From the NCBI GenBank assembly GCA_040394735.1, contig JBEBRR010000011.1, forward strand, positions 8,620-72,619: a stretch of DNA of 64,000 bases. The letters run 5' to 3'. This stretch comes from Leadbetterella byssophila_A. GTDB taxonomy: Bacteria; Bacteroidota; Bacteroidia; Cytophagales; Spirosomataceae. The notes under the pieces were generated by a model. That model ran no database searches. It worked only from the letters and a program-made list of their open reading frames with translations, and was not told the origin of the DNA. This document shows positions 35,013 to 43,349 of this stretch, in pieces; within the stretch, counting starts at the first letter, position 1, and every line of letters begins with the position of its first letter. The position numbers were made by a program, and so were the translations under genes.

Positions 35013-35704
35013 TATTCTTCCGCAAGAATATAACCCATGCCGGTTTTGGTATGAATCAGTTTCGGTGCAAAGTCCTTATCGATTTTTTTCCGGAGAAAAT
35101 TAATATAAACCTCCACCACATTTAAGCTCTGCTGGTTATTGGGTTCCCACAGCGAACTGGAGATGTCGGCTTTGGAAACCACTTTCCCTTTATTTTTTAT
35201 GAGGTATTCAAGAAGCGAAAATTCCTTGGGCGTCAGATCGATCTTCTGTCCGTCACGCATGACCGTCTTGGCTTCCGGGTCCATTTCCAGGTTAGCGATC
35301 CGAAGTACGTTTTCATGTACTTCACCGCTTGCGGCATTCCGTTTAATGAAAACATTGATCCGGGCCAGGAGCTCCCTGAAATCAAACGGCTTAACAAGGT
35401 AATCGTCCGCTCCCCTGTCAAATCCTTCAATTTTATCTTCGGTTTCTCCCAGTGCAGTCAGCATAATAATGGGAATAGCCGGTTTGCGTTTCCTCACTTC
35501 AGAGCATACCTCATAGCCATTCAGCTCGGGCAGATTGAGATCCAGCAGGATGAGGTCAAAGGAATTGGACAAGGCGAGCCTTACCCCGATCTTGCCGTCA
35601 TACGCCACCTCGGTTTCAAACCCTTTCTCCATCAGACCCTTACTGATATTCTGAGCAATCCGGAGATCATCTTCTATTATCAGAATTTTTTTTGTGTCAC
35701 TCAT
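35012..35704 (-). CDS. OmpR-family response regulator
   Basis: A 230-residue regulator. The receiver has acidic residues near 11-13, phospho-acceptor D55 in DLILLDLNLPELNG, and Lys in DDYLVKPFDFREL. The C-terminal winged helix reads LTPKEFSLLEYLIKNKGKVVSKADISSSLWEP and VVEVYINFLRKKIDKDF. It is translated just before its kinase with a one-base overlap, so the pair is cognate. A symporter gene lies 52 bp upstream on the same strand. Confidence 0.95.
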   Translation of the reverse strand: MSDTKKILIIEDDLRIAQNISKGLMEKGFETEVAYDGKIGVRLALSNSFDLILLDLNLPELNGYEVCSEVRKRKPAIPIIMLTALGETEDKIEGFDRGADDYLVKPFDFRELLARINVFIKRNAASGEVHENVLRIANLEMDPEAKTVMRDGQKIDLTPKEFSLLEYLIKNKGKVVSKADISSSLWEPNNQQSLNVVEVYINFLRKKIDKDFAPKLIHTKTGMGYILAEE

Positions 35705-35756
35705 CTCTTCCGGCCGGCATACCCGGCTTATTTTCCCTAAACTTACAAAAAAATGC

Positions 35757-37448
35757 TTATTTCACCTGTTTTTGCAACAGAAAGGCTATGCCGATCACCA
35801 AAATCACGCCTATCGGGTTCAGCCATAAAAAGGGCAGAATATTCTGCTTCTCCGTAAAGAAATACCAGATCAGAATAACCAGCAGTTGTCCGGCTACCGC
35901 CGCATAAAACACGGCTGCCGGACCTATCCGCCTGAAATAAAATGCTATTATAAAAACGCCCAGGATTACCCCGTAAAACCAGGAGCCGATGATATTCACC
36001 AGCTCGATCATGCTGCTGCCCGTACGCTGCACCGCTATGGCTACCAGGATGATGAGCACTCCCCACAGCACTGTTAACGCTTTGGTCATTTTCAGTTCCT
36101 TTTCCTCACTTTTAAACTTCAGGTTAGTGACCTTCATCACATCGGTGATCGATGTGGCAGCAAGCGCCGACAAAGCCGAGGCAATGGCCCCGACGGAAGC
36201 GCAGATGATCACCGCTATCAGTATCCCGATGAACCCGTGAGGGAGCTTGTTCATTACGAAGCTCAGGAATACAAAGTTAATGTCTTTGTCATTCCCGCCC
36301 GGATCATTCTTTTTGATCAGGCCGGCCACTTCGGCCCGGATACCGGTCTCCCGTTCCAGGTAATGGTTCAGCTCTCCCGCCAGGCGGTCGGCTTCCTGGG
36401 TATTTCCGGCAGCCAGTGCACTGTTCAGGCCCTGTGCCGCCTGCTTTTTCAGCAGGGAATTCTCATTGTTACGGGCTTCCAGGTCATAATATTCCTGCGC
36501 ATAGGCACTTTCGGTCAGCTTTTTTACTTCTACCGGGTTATGAAAAGCAGGGGTTTCATTGAACAGGTAAAAAATAAACACAAAAACCCCGATCAGGATA
36601 ATAAAAAACTGCATCGGGATCTTTACAAAGCCGTTCATCATGAGACCTGTGCGGCTTTCGGAAACCGAGCGGCCTGTCAGGAAGCGCCCTACCTGCGACT
36701 GATCCGTACCGAAATACGACAACTGGAGGAAGAAACCACCGATCAGTCCCGACCAGAGATTGTATTTCGCTTCCGGGTTCAGGCTCAGAACATTCATTTT
36801 CCCGGCTTTTCCCGCCATTTTGAGTCCGCGGATAATGCTGAGGTCATCCGGCAGTAAAGACAGGATGAAAAAGGATGCAATGAACAGGGCTACGGTCATA
36901 AACATCATCTGCTGAAAATGGGTATGAGAAATGGCTTTTGTGCCCCCGATAGTGGTAAACAGCAGCACAATACCTCCCAGCAGAATATTGGTGTAGGTCA
37001 GATCCCAGTGAAAAAGGGTGGAAACAATAATGGCAGGTGCATAGATGGCCAGCCCGGTTGCCAGCCCGCGGCTTAATAAAAAAAGCACAGCCGTAAAAAT
37101 CCTGACCCGGTTATCAAAGCGGGTTTGCAGGTACTCATAGGCCGTATATACTTTCAGACGATGAAAGATCGGCACAAAAGTGATGCTCAGCACAATCATG
37201 GCCAGGGGAAGCCCCAGGTAGAACTGCACAAAGGCCATCCCGTTAGCGAAACCTTCACCGGGAGCCGATAAAAAAGTGATAGCAGAAGCCTGCGTGGCCA
37301 TCAGGGAAAAGCCCACATGGTACCAGGGCATAGAACGATTCCCCAGGAGATAGCCGTCGATATTCCTGTCCTTACGGTTTTTATATATTCCGTACAGAAG
37401 AATACTGGAGAATGTTAATACAAGGAGAATCCAATCAATAAGCTTCAT
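35757..37448 (-). CDS. Sodium:solute symporter (SSF family)
   Basis: A 563-residue transporter with about 13 membrane segments, starting MKLIDWILLVLTFSSILLYGIY. Family hallmarks include the early GNRSMPWYHVGFSLMATQASAITFLSAPGEGF and QFYLGLPLAMIVLS. Between two membrane segments (about residues 300-390) is a soluble, charged, coiled-coil-like insert rich in Ala, Glu and Asn (YYDLEARNNENSLLKKQAAQ), which many SSF proteins lack. ATG 37448 is preferred over the frame start at 37517. A 33-codon membrane-peptide ORF ends 2 bp before it. The substrate is unknown; Na+-coupled uptake of sugars or carboxylates is typical. Confidence 0.9.
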   Translation of the reverse strand: MKLIDWILLVLTFSSILLYGIYKNRKDRNIDGYLLGNRSMPWYHVGFSLMATQASAITFLSAPGEGFANGMAFVQFYLGLPLAMIVLSITFVPIFHRLKVYTAYEYLQTRFDNRVRIFTAVLFLLSRGLATGLAIYAPAIIVSTLFHWDLTYTNILLGGIVLLFTTIGGTKAISHTHFQQMMFMTVALFIASFFILSLLPDDLSIIRGLKMAGKAGKMNVLSLNPEAKYNLWSGLIGGFFLQLSYFGTDQSQVGRFLTGRSVSESRTGLMMNGFVKIPMQFFIILIGVFVFIFYLFNETPAFHNPVEVKKLTESAYAQEYYDLEARNNENSLLKKQAAQGLNSALAAGNTQEADRLAGELNHYLERETGIRAEVAGLIKKNDPGGNDKDINFVFLSFVMNKLPHGFIGILIAVIICASVGAIASALSALAATSITDVMKVTNLKFKSEEKELKMTKALTVLWGVLIILVAIAVQRTGSSMIELVNIIGSWFYGVILGVFIIAFYFRRIGPAAVFYAAVAGQLLVILIWYFFTEKQNILPFLWLNPIGVILVIGIAFLLQKQVK

Positions 37449-37450
37449 GG

Positions 37451-37552
37451 TCAGGAGAAATACACGGTAAGAAAGTAAAATGCAAAAATCTGGAAAACCA
37501 GAAATCCGATCTGCCACCAGTATACCCGCTGTATTTTCCTTTCTTTATTCAT
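37451..37552 (-). CDS. Small single-span membrane peptide upstream of symporter
   Basis: An ATG at 37552 opens 33 codons ending in TGA at 37451-37453, only 2 bp before the symporter ATG. The peptide begins with a basic segment, MNKERKIQRVYWW, then a hydrophobic span QIGFLVFQIFAFYFLTVYF, as in small accessory transporter subunits or leader membrane peptides. The positive-inside residues predict an N-in orientation. Tight spacing suggests coupling to the symporter. It could be a regulatory leader or chance; conservation of this peptide upstream of orthologous symporters would decide. Confidence 0.5.
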   Translation of the reverse strand: MNKERKIQRVYWWQIGFLVFQIFAFYFLTVYFS

Positions 37553-37610
37553 ATATTAATAGTTCTGAGTTCCGAATACATAATTCCGAAAATAGTTCCG
37601 GGCCGATCCC

Positions 37611-39770
37611 TTAATTTAATACGGCCAACATCTCTTTGGCCTTGGGCAGCAGGTCTGAGGCAGGGTAAGAACGGACAAAATCGCTTAATGCAATATAGTA
37701 TTCATCGCGGGAGCCTGTTTTACCCAGGGCGAAAATCCGTAAAAGCGCCATTTTGTCTTCCACCTGGCTGCCCACATATTCATTCATTCCATCCTCCAGC
37801 ACTTTTACCGCTTCTGTGAGTTTTCCTTCATCGTACAGCCGGTAGGCATTCCGGTAAAGCTCCAGGGCCTGCACTTCACGGTCGCGGGTCATGGTCACGG
37901 TACCTTTCCGTATCTGCCGCCCGAAAGATGTATTGGGATAATCTTTTACCAGCCGGGCCGCATAGGTACTCTCCAGAGGATTTTCTTCCGCCAGGGCCAG
38001 GTAATACAGAACTTCCGGTTCGTAGCTCGATTTGGGGAAGTCTTGCAGGAACTTCCTGAAGCTTGCATTGGCCTTTTCATCATCCCTGAATCTCAGCTTA
38101 TAGATCCGGGCGATCCGGAAAGCGGCTTCCTCCTGTTTCCGCTTAGAGGCGATCAGCTGAATTTTAGTAACCGGAATCCGTTTTTTAAACTCTTTGATCT
38201 CGTCTTCTACCGCCTTCTTTTCATTTTCTTCATCTGACAGCTGACGTGAAGCCGTATTCGCCGGGATCACCGGCTGGACCACGGGCTGTTCCACCATGCG
38301 GCGTTCCGTTTCGCTGAAAACAAATGTAGTGGAAGACTTCTCGGCCCGGCGCCAGTTATCTTCCAGCGGCCGGTTACCCCATATCCGTACAAATTCGTTT
38401 TTCTCCCTTACTATTTCTTTCGGATCGTATAACCGCCATTTTTTACCGGAAGAAACGGCCGGTGAAGCCGTCTGCGCCGGGGCATTCTGTATTTCCTGGC
38501 TCTTTTTCAATTCCGCTCTTCTGGCCAGAACCGACTTTTCCAGCTGCTCATCCAGAACTTCCGGGCTCAAAGCGGCAAGCCGCTGCAGGCTGTCTTCCAG
38601 GTCATATATTTTTCGATACCGGATAAACTCATTCAGCACCATGGCGCGGTCATTGATATCCGTGCGCATCAGGTAGGTTTTCGGAAGCGTGATCACTGTG
38701 CTGTCATAATATACCGCGGCATGCTCATAATCTGTCAGGTCATCCAGGTATACGTCTCCGATGGCCTTATAAGCAAATCCTTTGCTTAGCGGGTCCCCTT
38801 CCGACTCCCGCGCGGACTTTTCATAATAACCGATGGCCTCTACAGCTCTTTTTCTGCGGCGGGCCGTCTCCCCCATCTTGTAGTAGATCTTATTTTTCAG
38901 ATCCTGGTTTTTACGGTCTTCCAGCATTTTGCCAAAAAGCAGATCGGTATCATTGGCCAGCGACTCACTCATCATCAGGCCCAGCTGGGCATTGAACACC
39001 AGGTTATATTCCGGCTTATTCTTCATTACCATCCTGAAATTACGCCGTGCCAGCGTCACCTGGTCGAGCTCACTGTAGAGCTGTCCCAATATATAATGAT
39101 AACGGGCCTTTTCCGGTCCTTTTTTCATGCTTTTAACCGTTTCTTCCAGCAAAACAGCCGTAACGGCCTTTTCGCCCCTGATCTGGTTATAATACGCCAT
39201 ATTGAGCAGGTAGGTGTGCCGGTTCCTCTTACTTAACGGGCGGTTTTTGAGGAGGGTAGACAGCTGATCCGCATTCTGGTAATCGCCCAGCTCAATATAG
39301 GCACGCATCATCTGGGTCATGGCTTCCGTCTTCATTTCCTCGGATGAAGAAACCGTGTTCAGGTATTTATACGTTTCAATGGCATTTTCAAACTCTCCTT
39401 TCAGAATGCGGGCCTCGCCGATAAGCAGGTAAGCTTCATCCAGGTACTTACTGTTGGAGTGCTTTTCCGCTATGATGGAAGACTTTTTGATCGCATCGAT
39501 CAGGTAAAACTTTGCGGTATCGAGGCGGGTGGAATCAATGATACGGAAAACCGGCAGAACAGCCTCATAGTTATCGCGGTAGTTCGCCGCAATATATTCT
39601 TTTGCCACGTCAATGTCCTCCCTCGATATGAGCAAAGCATTGAAACGGGAATTCATATTGTGCCAACTTCTGCTCAGTGCACCCGTATTGTATTGGGAGC
39701 ACGCACTCAGCATCAGAAAAATCACATAGGGTATGAATTTTCGCACAAAAAAACAGTATTTGTTATCCAT
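37611..39770 (-). CDS. T9SS/gliding TPR lipoprotein, PorW/SprE-like
   Basis: A 719-residue lipoprotein (lipobox LMLSAC, Cys24). It is built of TPR-like helical repeats, with clear units in DEAYLLIGEARILKGEFENAIETYKYLN and RAYIELGDYQNADQLS. The N-terminal part, SRSWHNMNSRFNALLISREDIDVAKEY, resembles PorW/SprE, an envelope lipoprotein required for type IX secretion and gliding. The C-terminal third (about 540-719) has further repeats with a charged linker (EKKAVEDEIKEFKKRI). At least two genes in this window encode T9SS-targeted proteins, consistent with the role. The name is a resemblance call. Confidence 0.8.
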   Translation of the reverse strand: MDNKYCFFVRKFIPYVIFLMLSACSQYNTGALSRSWHNMNSRFNALLISREDIDVAKEYIAANYRDNYEAVLPVFRIIDSTRLDTAKFYLIDAIKKSSIIAEKHSNSKYLDEAYLLIGEARILKGEFENAIETYKYLNTVSSSEEMKTEAMTQMMRAYIELGDYQNADQLSTLLKNRPLSKRNRHTYLLNMAYYNQIRGEKAVTAVLLEETVKSMKKGPEKARYHYILGQLYSELDQVTLARRNFRMVMKNKPEYNLVFNAQLGLMMSESLANDTDLLFGKMLEDRKNQDLKNKIYYKMGETARRRKRAVEAIGYYEKSARESEGDPLSKGFAYKAIGDVYLDDLTDYEHAAVYYDSTVITLPKTYLMRTDINDRAMVLNEFIRYRKIYDLEDSLQRLAALSPEVLDEQLEKSVLARRAELKKSQEIQNAPAQTASPAVSSGKKWRLYDPKEIVREKNEFVRIWGNRPLEDNWRRAEKSSTTFVFSETERRMVEQPVVQPVIPANTASRQLSDEENEKKAVEDEIKEFKKRIPVTKIQLIASKRKQEEAAFRIARIYKLRFRDDEKANASFRKFLQDFPKSSYEPEVLYYLALAEENPLESTYAARLVKDYPNTSFGRQIRKGTVTMTRDREVQALELYRNAYRLYDEGKLTEAVKVLEDGMNEYVGSQVEDKMALLRIFALGKTGSRDEYYIALSDFVRSYPASDLLPKAKEMLAVLN

Positions 39771-39824
39771 TAACGCAAAAGCCGCCTGATAAGTATCCGC
39801 AAAATACGAAGAGGATCGCGAAAC

Positions 39825-40679
39825 TTAAAATTTCAATCCAAAATCACTCAGGCTTCCGATGTCGCCCGGGCGGTAGCCGCGGTCGGTTTCCACAATAGTG
39901 CAGGCCTCATGCGCTACATCATGATCAAAGAAAAGAAGGATATCTTCCCGGATCAGGCGATCCAGAAGCCGCTTTTTTTCTTCCATTGATTTCAGCGGTT
40001 CAATGTCATATGACATAACATACGGAATATGGATGTGGGCGTAGGTAGGCACGGTGTCGGCGGCAAACATGATCTTTTTATCCCCGAAACGAACCTGGGT
40101 CATGATCATTTTTTCAGTATGCCCGTCTACGTAGGTAAACTCGAAAGAATCACTGAATCCGTGGGACCCCTGATCTATAAAATGCAGCTGACCGGCCTCA
40201 GCCAGCGGCTGTATATTTTCTTTGAGGAAAGTAGCCTTTTCGCGGGCATTGGGCTGCAGGGCCGAGGCATAATGCGCTGAATGGGTCCAGTACCTGGCAG
40301 AGGAAAATACGGGCCGGTAAAACTCCTTTGACGGATTCCATTCCACCGCTCCTCCGCAATGGTCGAAATGCAGATGGGATAAGACCACATCGGTCACTTC
40401 AGAAATATCGTAACCGGCTTCCCGGATCGACTTCTTCAATTCTCCTTCACCGTTCCGGTAATAATAGCTTTGCCACTTCCCGGGCTGCTTTTCCCCCATG
40501 CCGGTATCTATCAATACCAGCCGGGAGCCTTCCTCCACCAGGAGGCAGCGCATCTTGAAGTTGCACATATTGTTTTCATCTGCCGGAACCGATTTATGCC
40601 AGATAGATTTCGGCACCACGCCGAACATGGCCCCGCCGTCCAGCTTAAAGTTCCCGGCATCAATAACAGATAATCTCAT
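39825..40679 (-). CDS. MBL-fold metallo-hydrolase
   Basis: A 284-residue metallo-beta-lactamase-fold hydrolase. The metal-binding motif is VVLSHLHFDHCGGAVEW (HxHxDH), with further ligand His and Asp residues in VDGHTEKMIMTQ, MFAADTVP and the late FFDHDVAHE. Family members act as lactonases, glyoxalases or nucleases; the N-terminal MRLSVIDAGNFKLDGGAMFG resembles quorum-quenching or lactonase-like members, which is only suggestive. The start overlaps the upstream protease gene by 4 bp (ATGA), so the two are co-translated. Confidence 0.9.
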   Translation of the reverse strand: MRLSVIDAGNFKLDGGAMFGVVPKSIWHKSVPADENNMCNFKMRCLLVEEGSRLVLIDTGMGEKQPGKWQSYYYRNGEGELKKSIREAGYDISEVTDVVLSHLHFDHCGGAVEWNPSKEFYRPVFSSARYWTHSAHYASALQPNAREKATFLKENIQPLAEAGQLHFIDQGSHGFSDSFEFTYVDGHTEKMIMTQVRFGDKKIMFAADTVPTYAHIHIPYVMSYDIEPLKSMEEKKRLLDRLIREDILLFFDHDVAHEACTIVETDRGYRPGDIGSLSDFGLKF

Positions 40680-43270
40680 AATTTGCTGAATCTTTTGAAG
40701 GCGGCGCCCTTCGCTTCTTTTACCTGCAAAACGTAGCTTCCTGACGGTAAGCCGGCCACGCCTACGCGGTGGCTGAATTTTGTATCAGCGGCATTTACCG
40801 ATTCTGTATACACCCGCGCACCGTTAAGTGAGAAGATCTCCAGCTGCACTTTCTGCGCTTCACTGAGGGTCATCTGGATGTCAATGTAATCGGTAGAGGG
40901 GTTAGGATAAAGGTGGATGCCGTAGCCCTCAGGCTGCTCATTAGCCAGAATGACCGCTGCATTTTCCTGGATGTAGAGGTTATCAATGGCCCATCCCCAG
41001 CCGTTACTCAACTGATCCGAATACAGCCGGAAACGCAATAATACAGGCTGACCCACGCTGCCTCCGAACGTACTGGCATTGAAGTTTAAAGACCGCTTTT
41101 TCATAAGGGTCACATTTCCTTTGGCTGTGGAGTTAGGATACTCACCTGAGCTCATGCTGCCCGTAAAGCGGCTCTCCCATAAATAATTGGTCCGGCTGTC
41201 ATAACCGTCTTCCAGCGGGAACCAGCTGGCACCGTCAAATGATCCTTCCACCACCACGTAATCATAAAAATCATCCCCGCCATATTGTGCCCCGGTCTCT
41301 CCGGGCTCCACAAGCACCACCTCGTCAAAGGTGATCAGGGTATTGGTACCCCGGCCTGCACGCAACGGGTAGCGCAGCATGGCTATATCATTCCTGTCAA
41401 AATTAACCTGCACGCCACTGCCGTCAGAGGCCAGCAGCCCCAGGCCGTTCCGGTAAGGGTGCGGACTGTGAAGGGCTCCGGTGGGAAATCCCTCCTCTGC
41501 TCCTATTTTAAAGCCCACCATCGCAAAGTCATTTCCGGAACTTTCAAAGTCGGTAGCGTACGAATCACGGGTATTCAGCAGGCTGGTAACCGTGAACTCA
41601 TAAAAGGAAGCCACTGGCGGATCAGCACTGCGGGTACTGGTATGCTCGGTAGGAAGCGTGGCGGTATTACCGGCTTTATCTTTTGCCGTCAGCTGGTAAC
41701 GGATCTGGTCTCCGGCCCTCAGGCCGGCAATCGGATCTGTCAATACATACAGGTACCGGTCATCATAGCCCAGCGAAAGCTCCTGTCCGTGAACTGCGGC
41801 GTTGTACTTCTGCATGGGCACGGAAGTGGTGGCTCCGCCATTCACCTGGTAATTCAGGGTCAGCGAGCTCAGTCCTTCATTAAAATCATCGTCTGCCAGC
41901 ACCATAAACAGTTGGGGATAGCTCACTTCTTCAATGCTTAACGGGGTGTGCATGATCAGGGGAGCCGATACGTCATTGCCCAGCCGGAAAGAATAGACGA
42001 ATTGTTCGTTATTCCAGCCGTTGGTACCCGGTGCGCGAACCGTACTGCCGAAATTATCCTGTACCTCAAAATAGTATCTCACTTCGGTCACCGACGAAGG
42101 GAAAGTGATCTGTGCGCTATATTCACTGGTACCGGCTACCTGAACCAGGCTGACACTTTGCACAGCCCCGGAGGCCTGGTAATACAGCTTGGCGGTGCCT
42201 GCTTTCAGAGTAGTATCCGACAGGATACGTGCTTTAAAGGTAACCGGCGTATCCGGAGGGAAGCTCTTGAGGGGTTCATGCGCAATTGATGTGCTTTTCC
42301 ACCCCATTTCATAGAAAGCCGACAACGCCAGCGGACCCGGATCATGGGTTACTTCCATGGTACGTGCCGTAGAGGTCATCAACGCATTTATTGAACCGTT
42401 CGGATAGGTGTTATCGTCCATATGTGAAATGCTGGATCCTGCGCTGAACGTGGAAGGAGCATACAACCTCGGCCGCGCCGCCCCGGTCCCTTTCTCAAAA
42501 AAAAGGGCATTGCCGGTGAGGGCCTGGTATAGCGGCTGGCTGTTATTTTTATAAGCAAGCGTATCTACCAGGTTCCTGCCGCCCTCATTCTCAATAAAAA
42601 GATCATAAATAGATTTATAGGGAGTTCCAAAACCATAATTACCGTTCTGACCGGCCACACTCATGGTAGAAATAAAGCCCAGTCCGTGCCCCAGCTCATG
42701 CAAAACCACGGTGGTAAAATCAAAGGTTCCGGAAGTGATATCTTCCGGTTCACCGTAATGCCACTTAATGGTGCTGTTAAACCGGCAGTAAATATCTTCT
42801 ACGGCATCGCTGTTCAAAGGCCGGCCGGCCAGCTTTTCAGCTAGGGCCATGGGATAATAGGTATGCACGTACCGGGCGCCTTCAAAGTTCATCAGGAACT
42901 CTGACGTATTGGCGGAGCCTAATATATTGGAGCCCAGGCTCTGCCATTCGGCATATACCCGGATGGGCACTTCAGAGTACACCAGGTATTCCCAGATCTC
43001 CACTGCCCGCTGAAATGCTGCCTTGGCTTCTTCCGGGAAGCCGTTGTAGGTGACTACAAACTGAGATTTTTTGGTAGCCTGTGATCTGAGGCCGCGTGCT
43101 TTCCGGATAAAATCTTTGGCTTCCACAATAGAAAAGTGGTCTTCATGCACTCCCGGACACACCACACCCTGGCCTCTGAGCGTTTTGATCTTGTCTTTAT
43201 ACAGCGTTTGTGAAGTAACTGAATAAACGCCTCCCAAAAGCAAAAAGGCCGTAAGTAATATTTTTTTCAT
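40676..43270 (-). CDS. Large secreted metalloprotease-like protein with T9SS sorting domain
   Basis: An 864-residue exported protein with a signal peptide (to about residue 21). The zinc-binding HELGHGLGFIS lies at 191-201. It keeps HExxH and the metzincin-like G, but the third ligand position (201) is Ser, not His or Asp. The middle (about 330-560) has Ig/fibronectin-like beta domains; a jelly-roll-like module near 570-780 includes WGWAIDNLYIQENA. The C-terminal 80 residues (YGIHLYPNPSTDYIDIQMTL to FKRFSKL) form a type IX sorting domain. Protease activity is uncertain because of the missing ligand. Confidence 0.85.
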   Translation of the reverse strand: MKKILLTAFLLLGGVYSVTSQTLYKDKIKTLRGQGVVCPGVHEDHFSIVEAKDFIRKARGLRSQATKKSQFVVTYNGFPEEAKAAFQRAVEIWEYLVYSEVPIRVYAEWQSLGSNILGSANTSEFLMNFEGARYVHTYYPMALAEKLAGRPLNSDAVEDIYCRFNSTIKWHYGEPEDITSGTFDFTTVVLHELGHGLGFISTMSVAGQNGNYGFGTPYKSIYDLFIENEGGRNLVDTLAYKNNSQPLYQALTGNALFFEKGTGAARPRLYAPSTFSAGSSISHMDDNTYPNGSINALMTSTARTMEVTHDPGPLALSAFYEMGWKSTSIAHEPLKSFPPDTPVTFKARILSDTTLKAGTAKLYYQASGAVQSVSLVQVAGTSEYSAQITFPSSVTEVRYYFEVQDNFGSTVRAPGTNGWNNEQFVYSFRLGNDVSAPLIMHTPLSIEEVSYPQLFMVLADDDFNEGLSSLTLNYQVNGGATTSVPMQKYNAAVHGQELSLGYDDRYLYVLTDPIAGLRAGDQIRYQLTAKDKAGNTATLPTEHTSTRSADPPVASFYEFTVTSLLNTRDSYATDFESSGNDFAMVGFKIGAEEGFPTGALHSPHPYRNGLGLLASDGSGVQVNFDRNDIAMLRYPLRAGRGTNTLITFDEVVLVEPGETGAQYGGDDFYDYVVVEGSFDGASWFPLEDGYDSRTNYLWESRFTGSMSSGEYPNSTAKGNVTLMKKRSLNFNASTFGGSVGQPVLLRFRLYSDQLSNGWGWAIDNLYIQENAAVILANEQPEGYGIHLYPNPSTDYIDIQMTLSEAQKVQLEIFSLNGARVYTESVNAADTKFSHRVGVAGLPSGSYVLQVKEAKGAAFKRFSKL

Positions 43271-43336
43271 ACAATTCTATTTCATATCAAGAAAGTCAGT
43301 ACACCTGCTTCGGATACAGATACGTAAAAATATCCC

Positions 43337-43344
43337 TAATTTTG
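43337..43344 (+). promoter_or_regulatory. -7 box TAATTTTG upstream of recQ
   Basis: Exact TAnnTTTG match with its final G only 5 bp before the recQ ATG. If real, the transcript would start at or within a few bases of the start codon. No good -33 element is visible. Confidence 0.45.
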
Positions 43345-43349
43345 TATTC

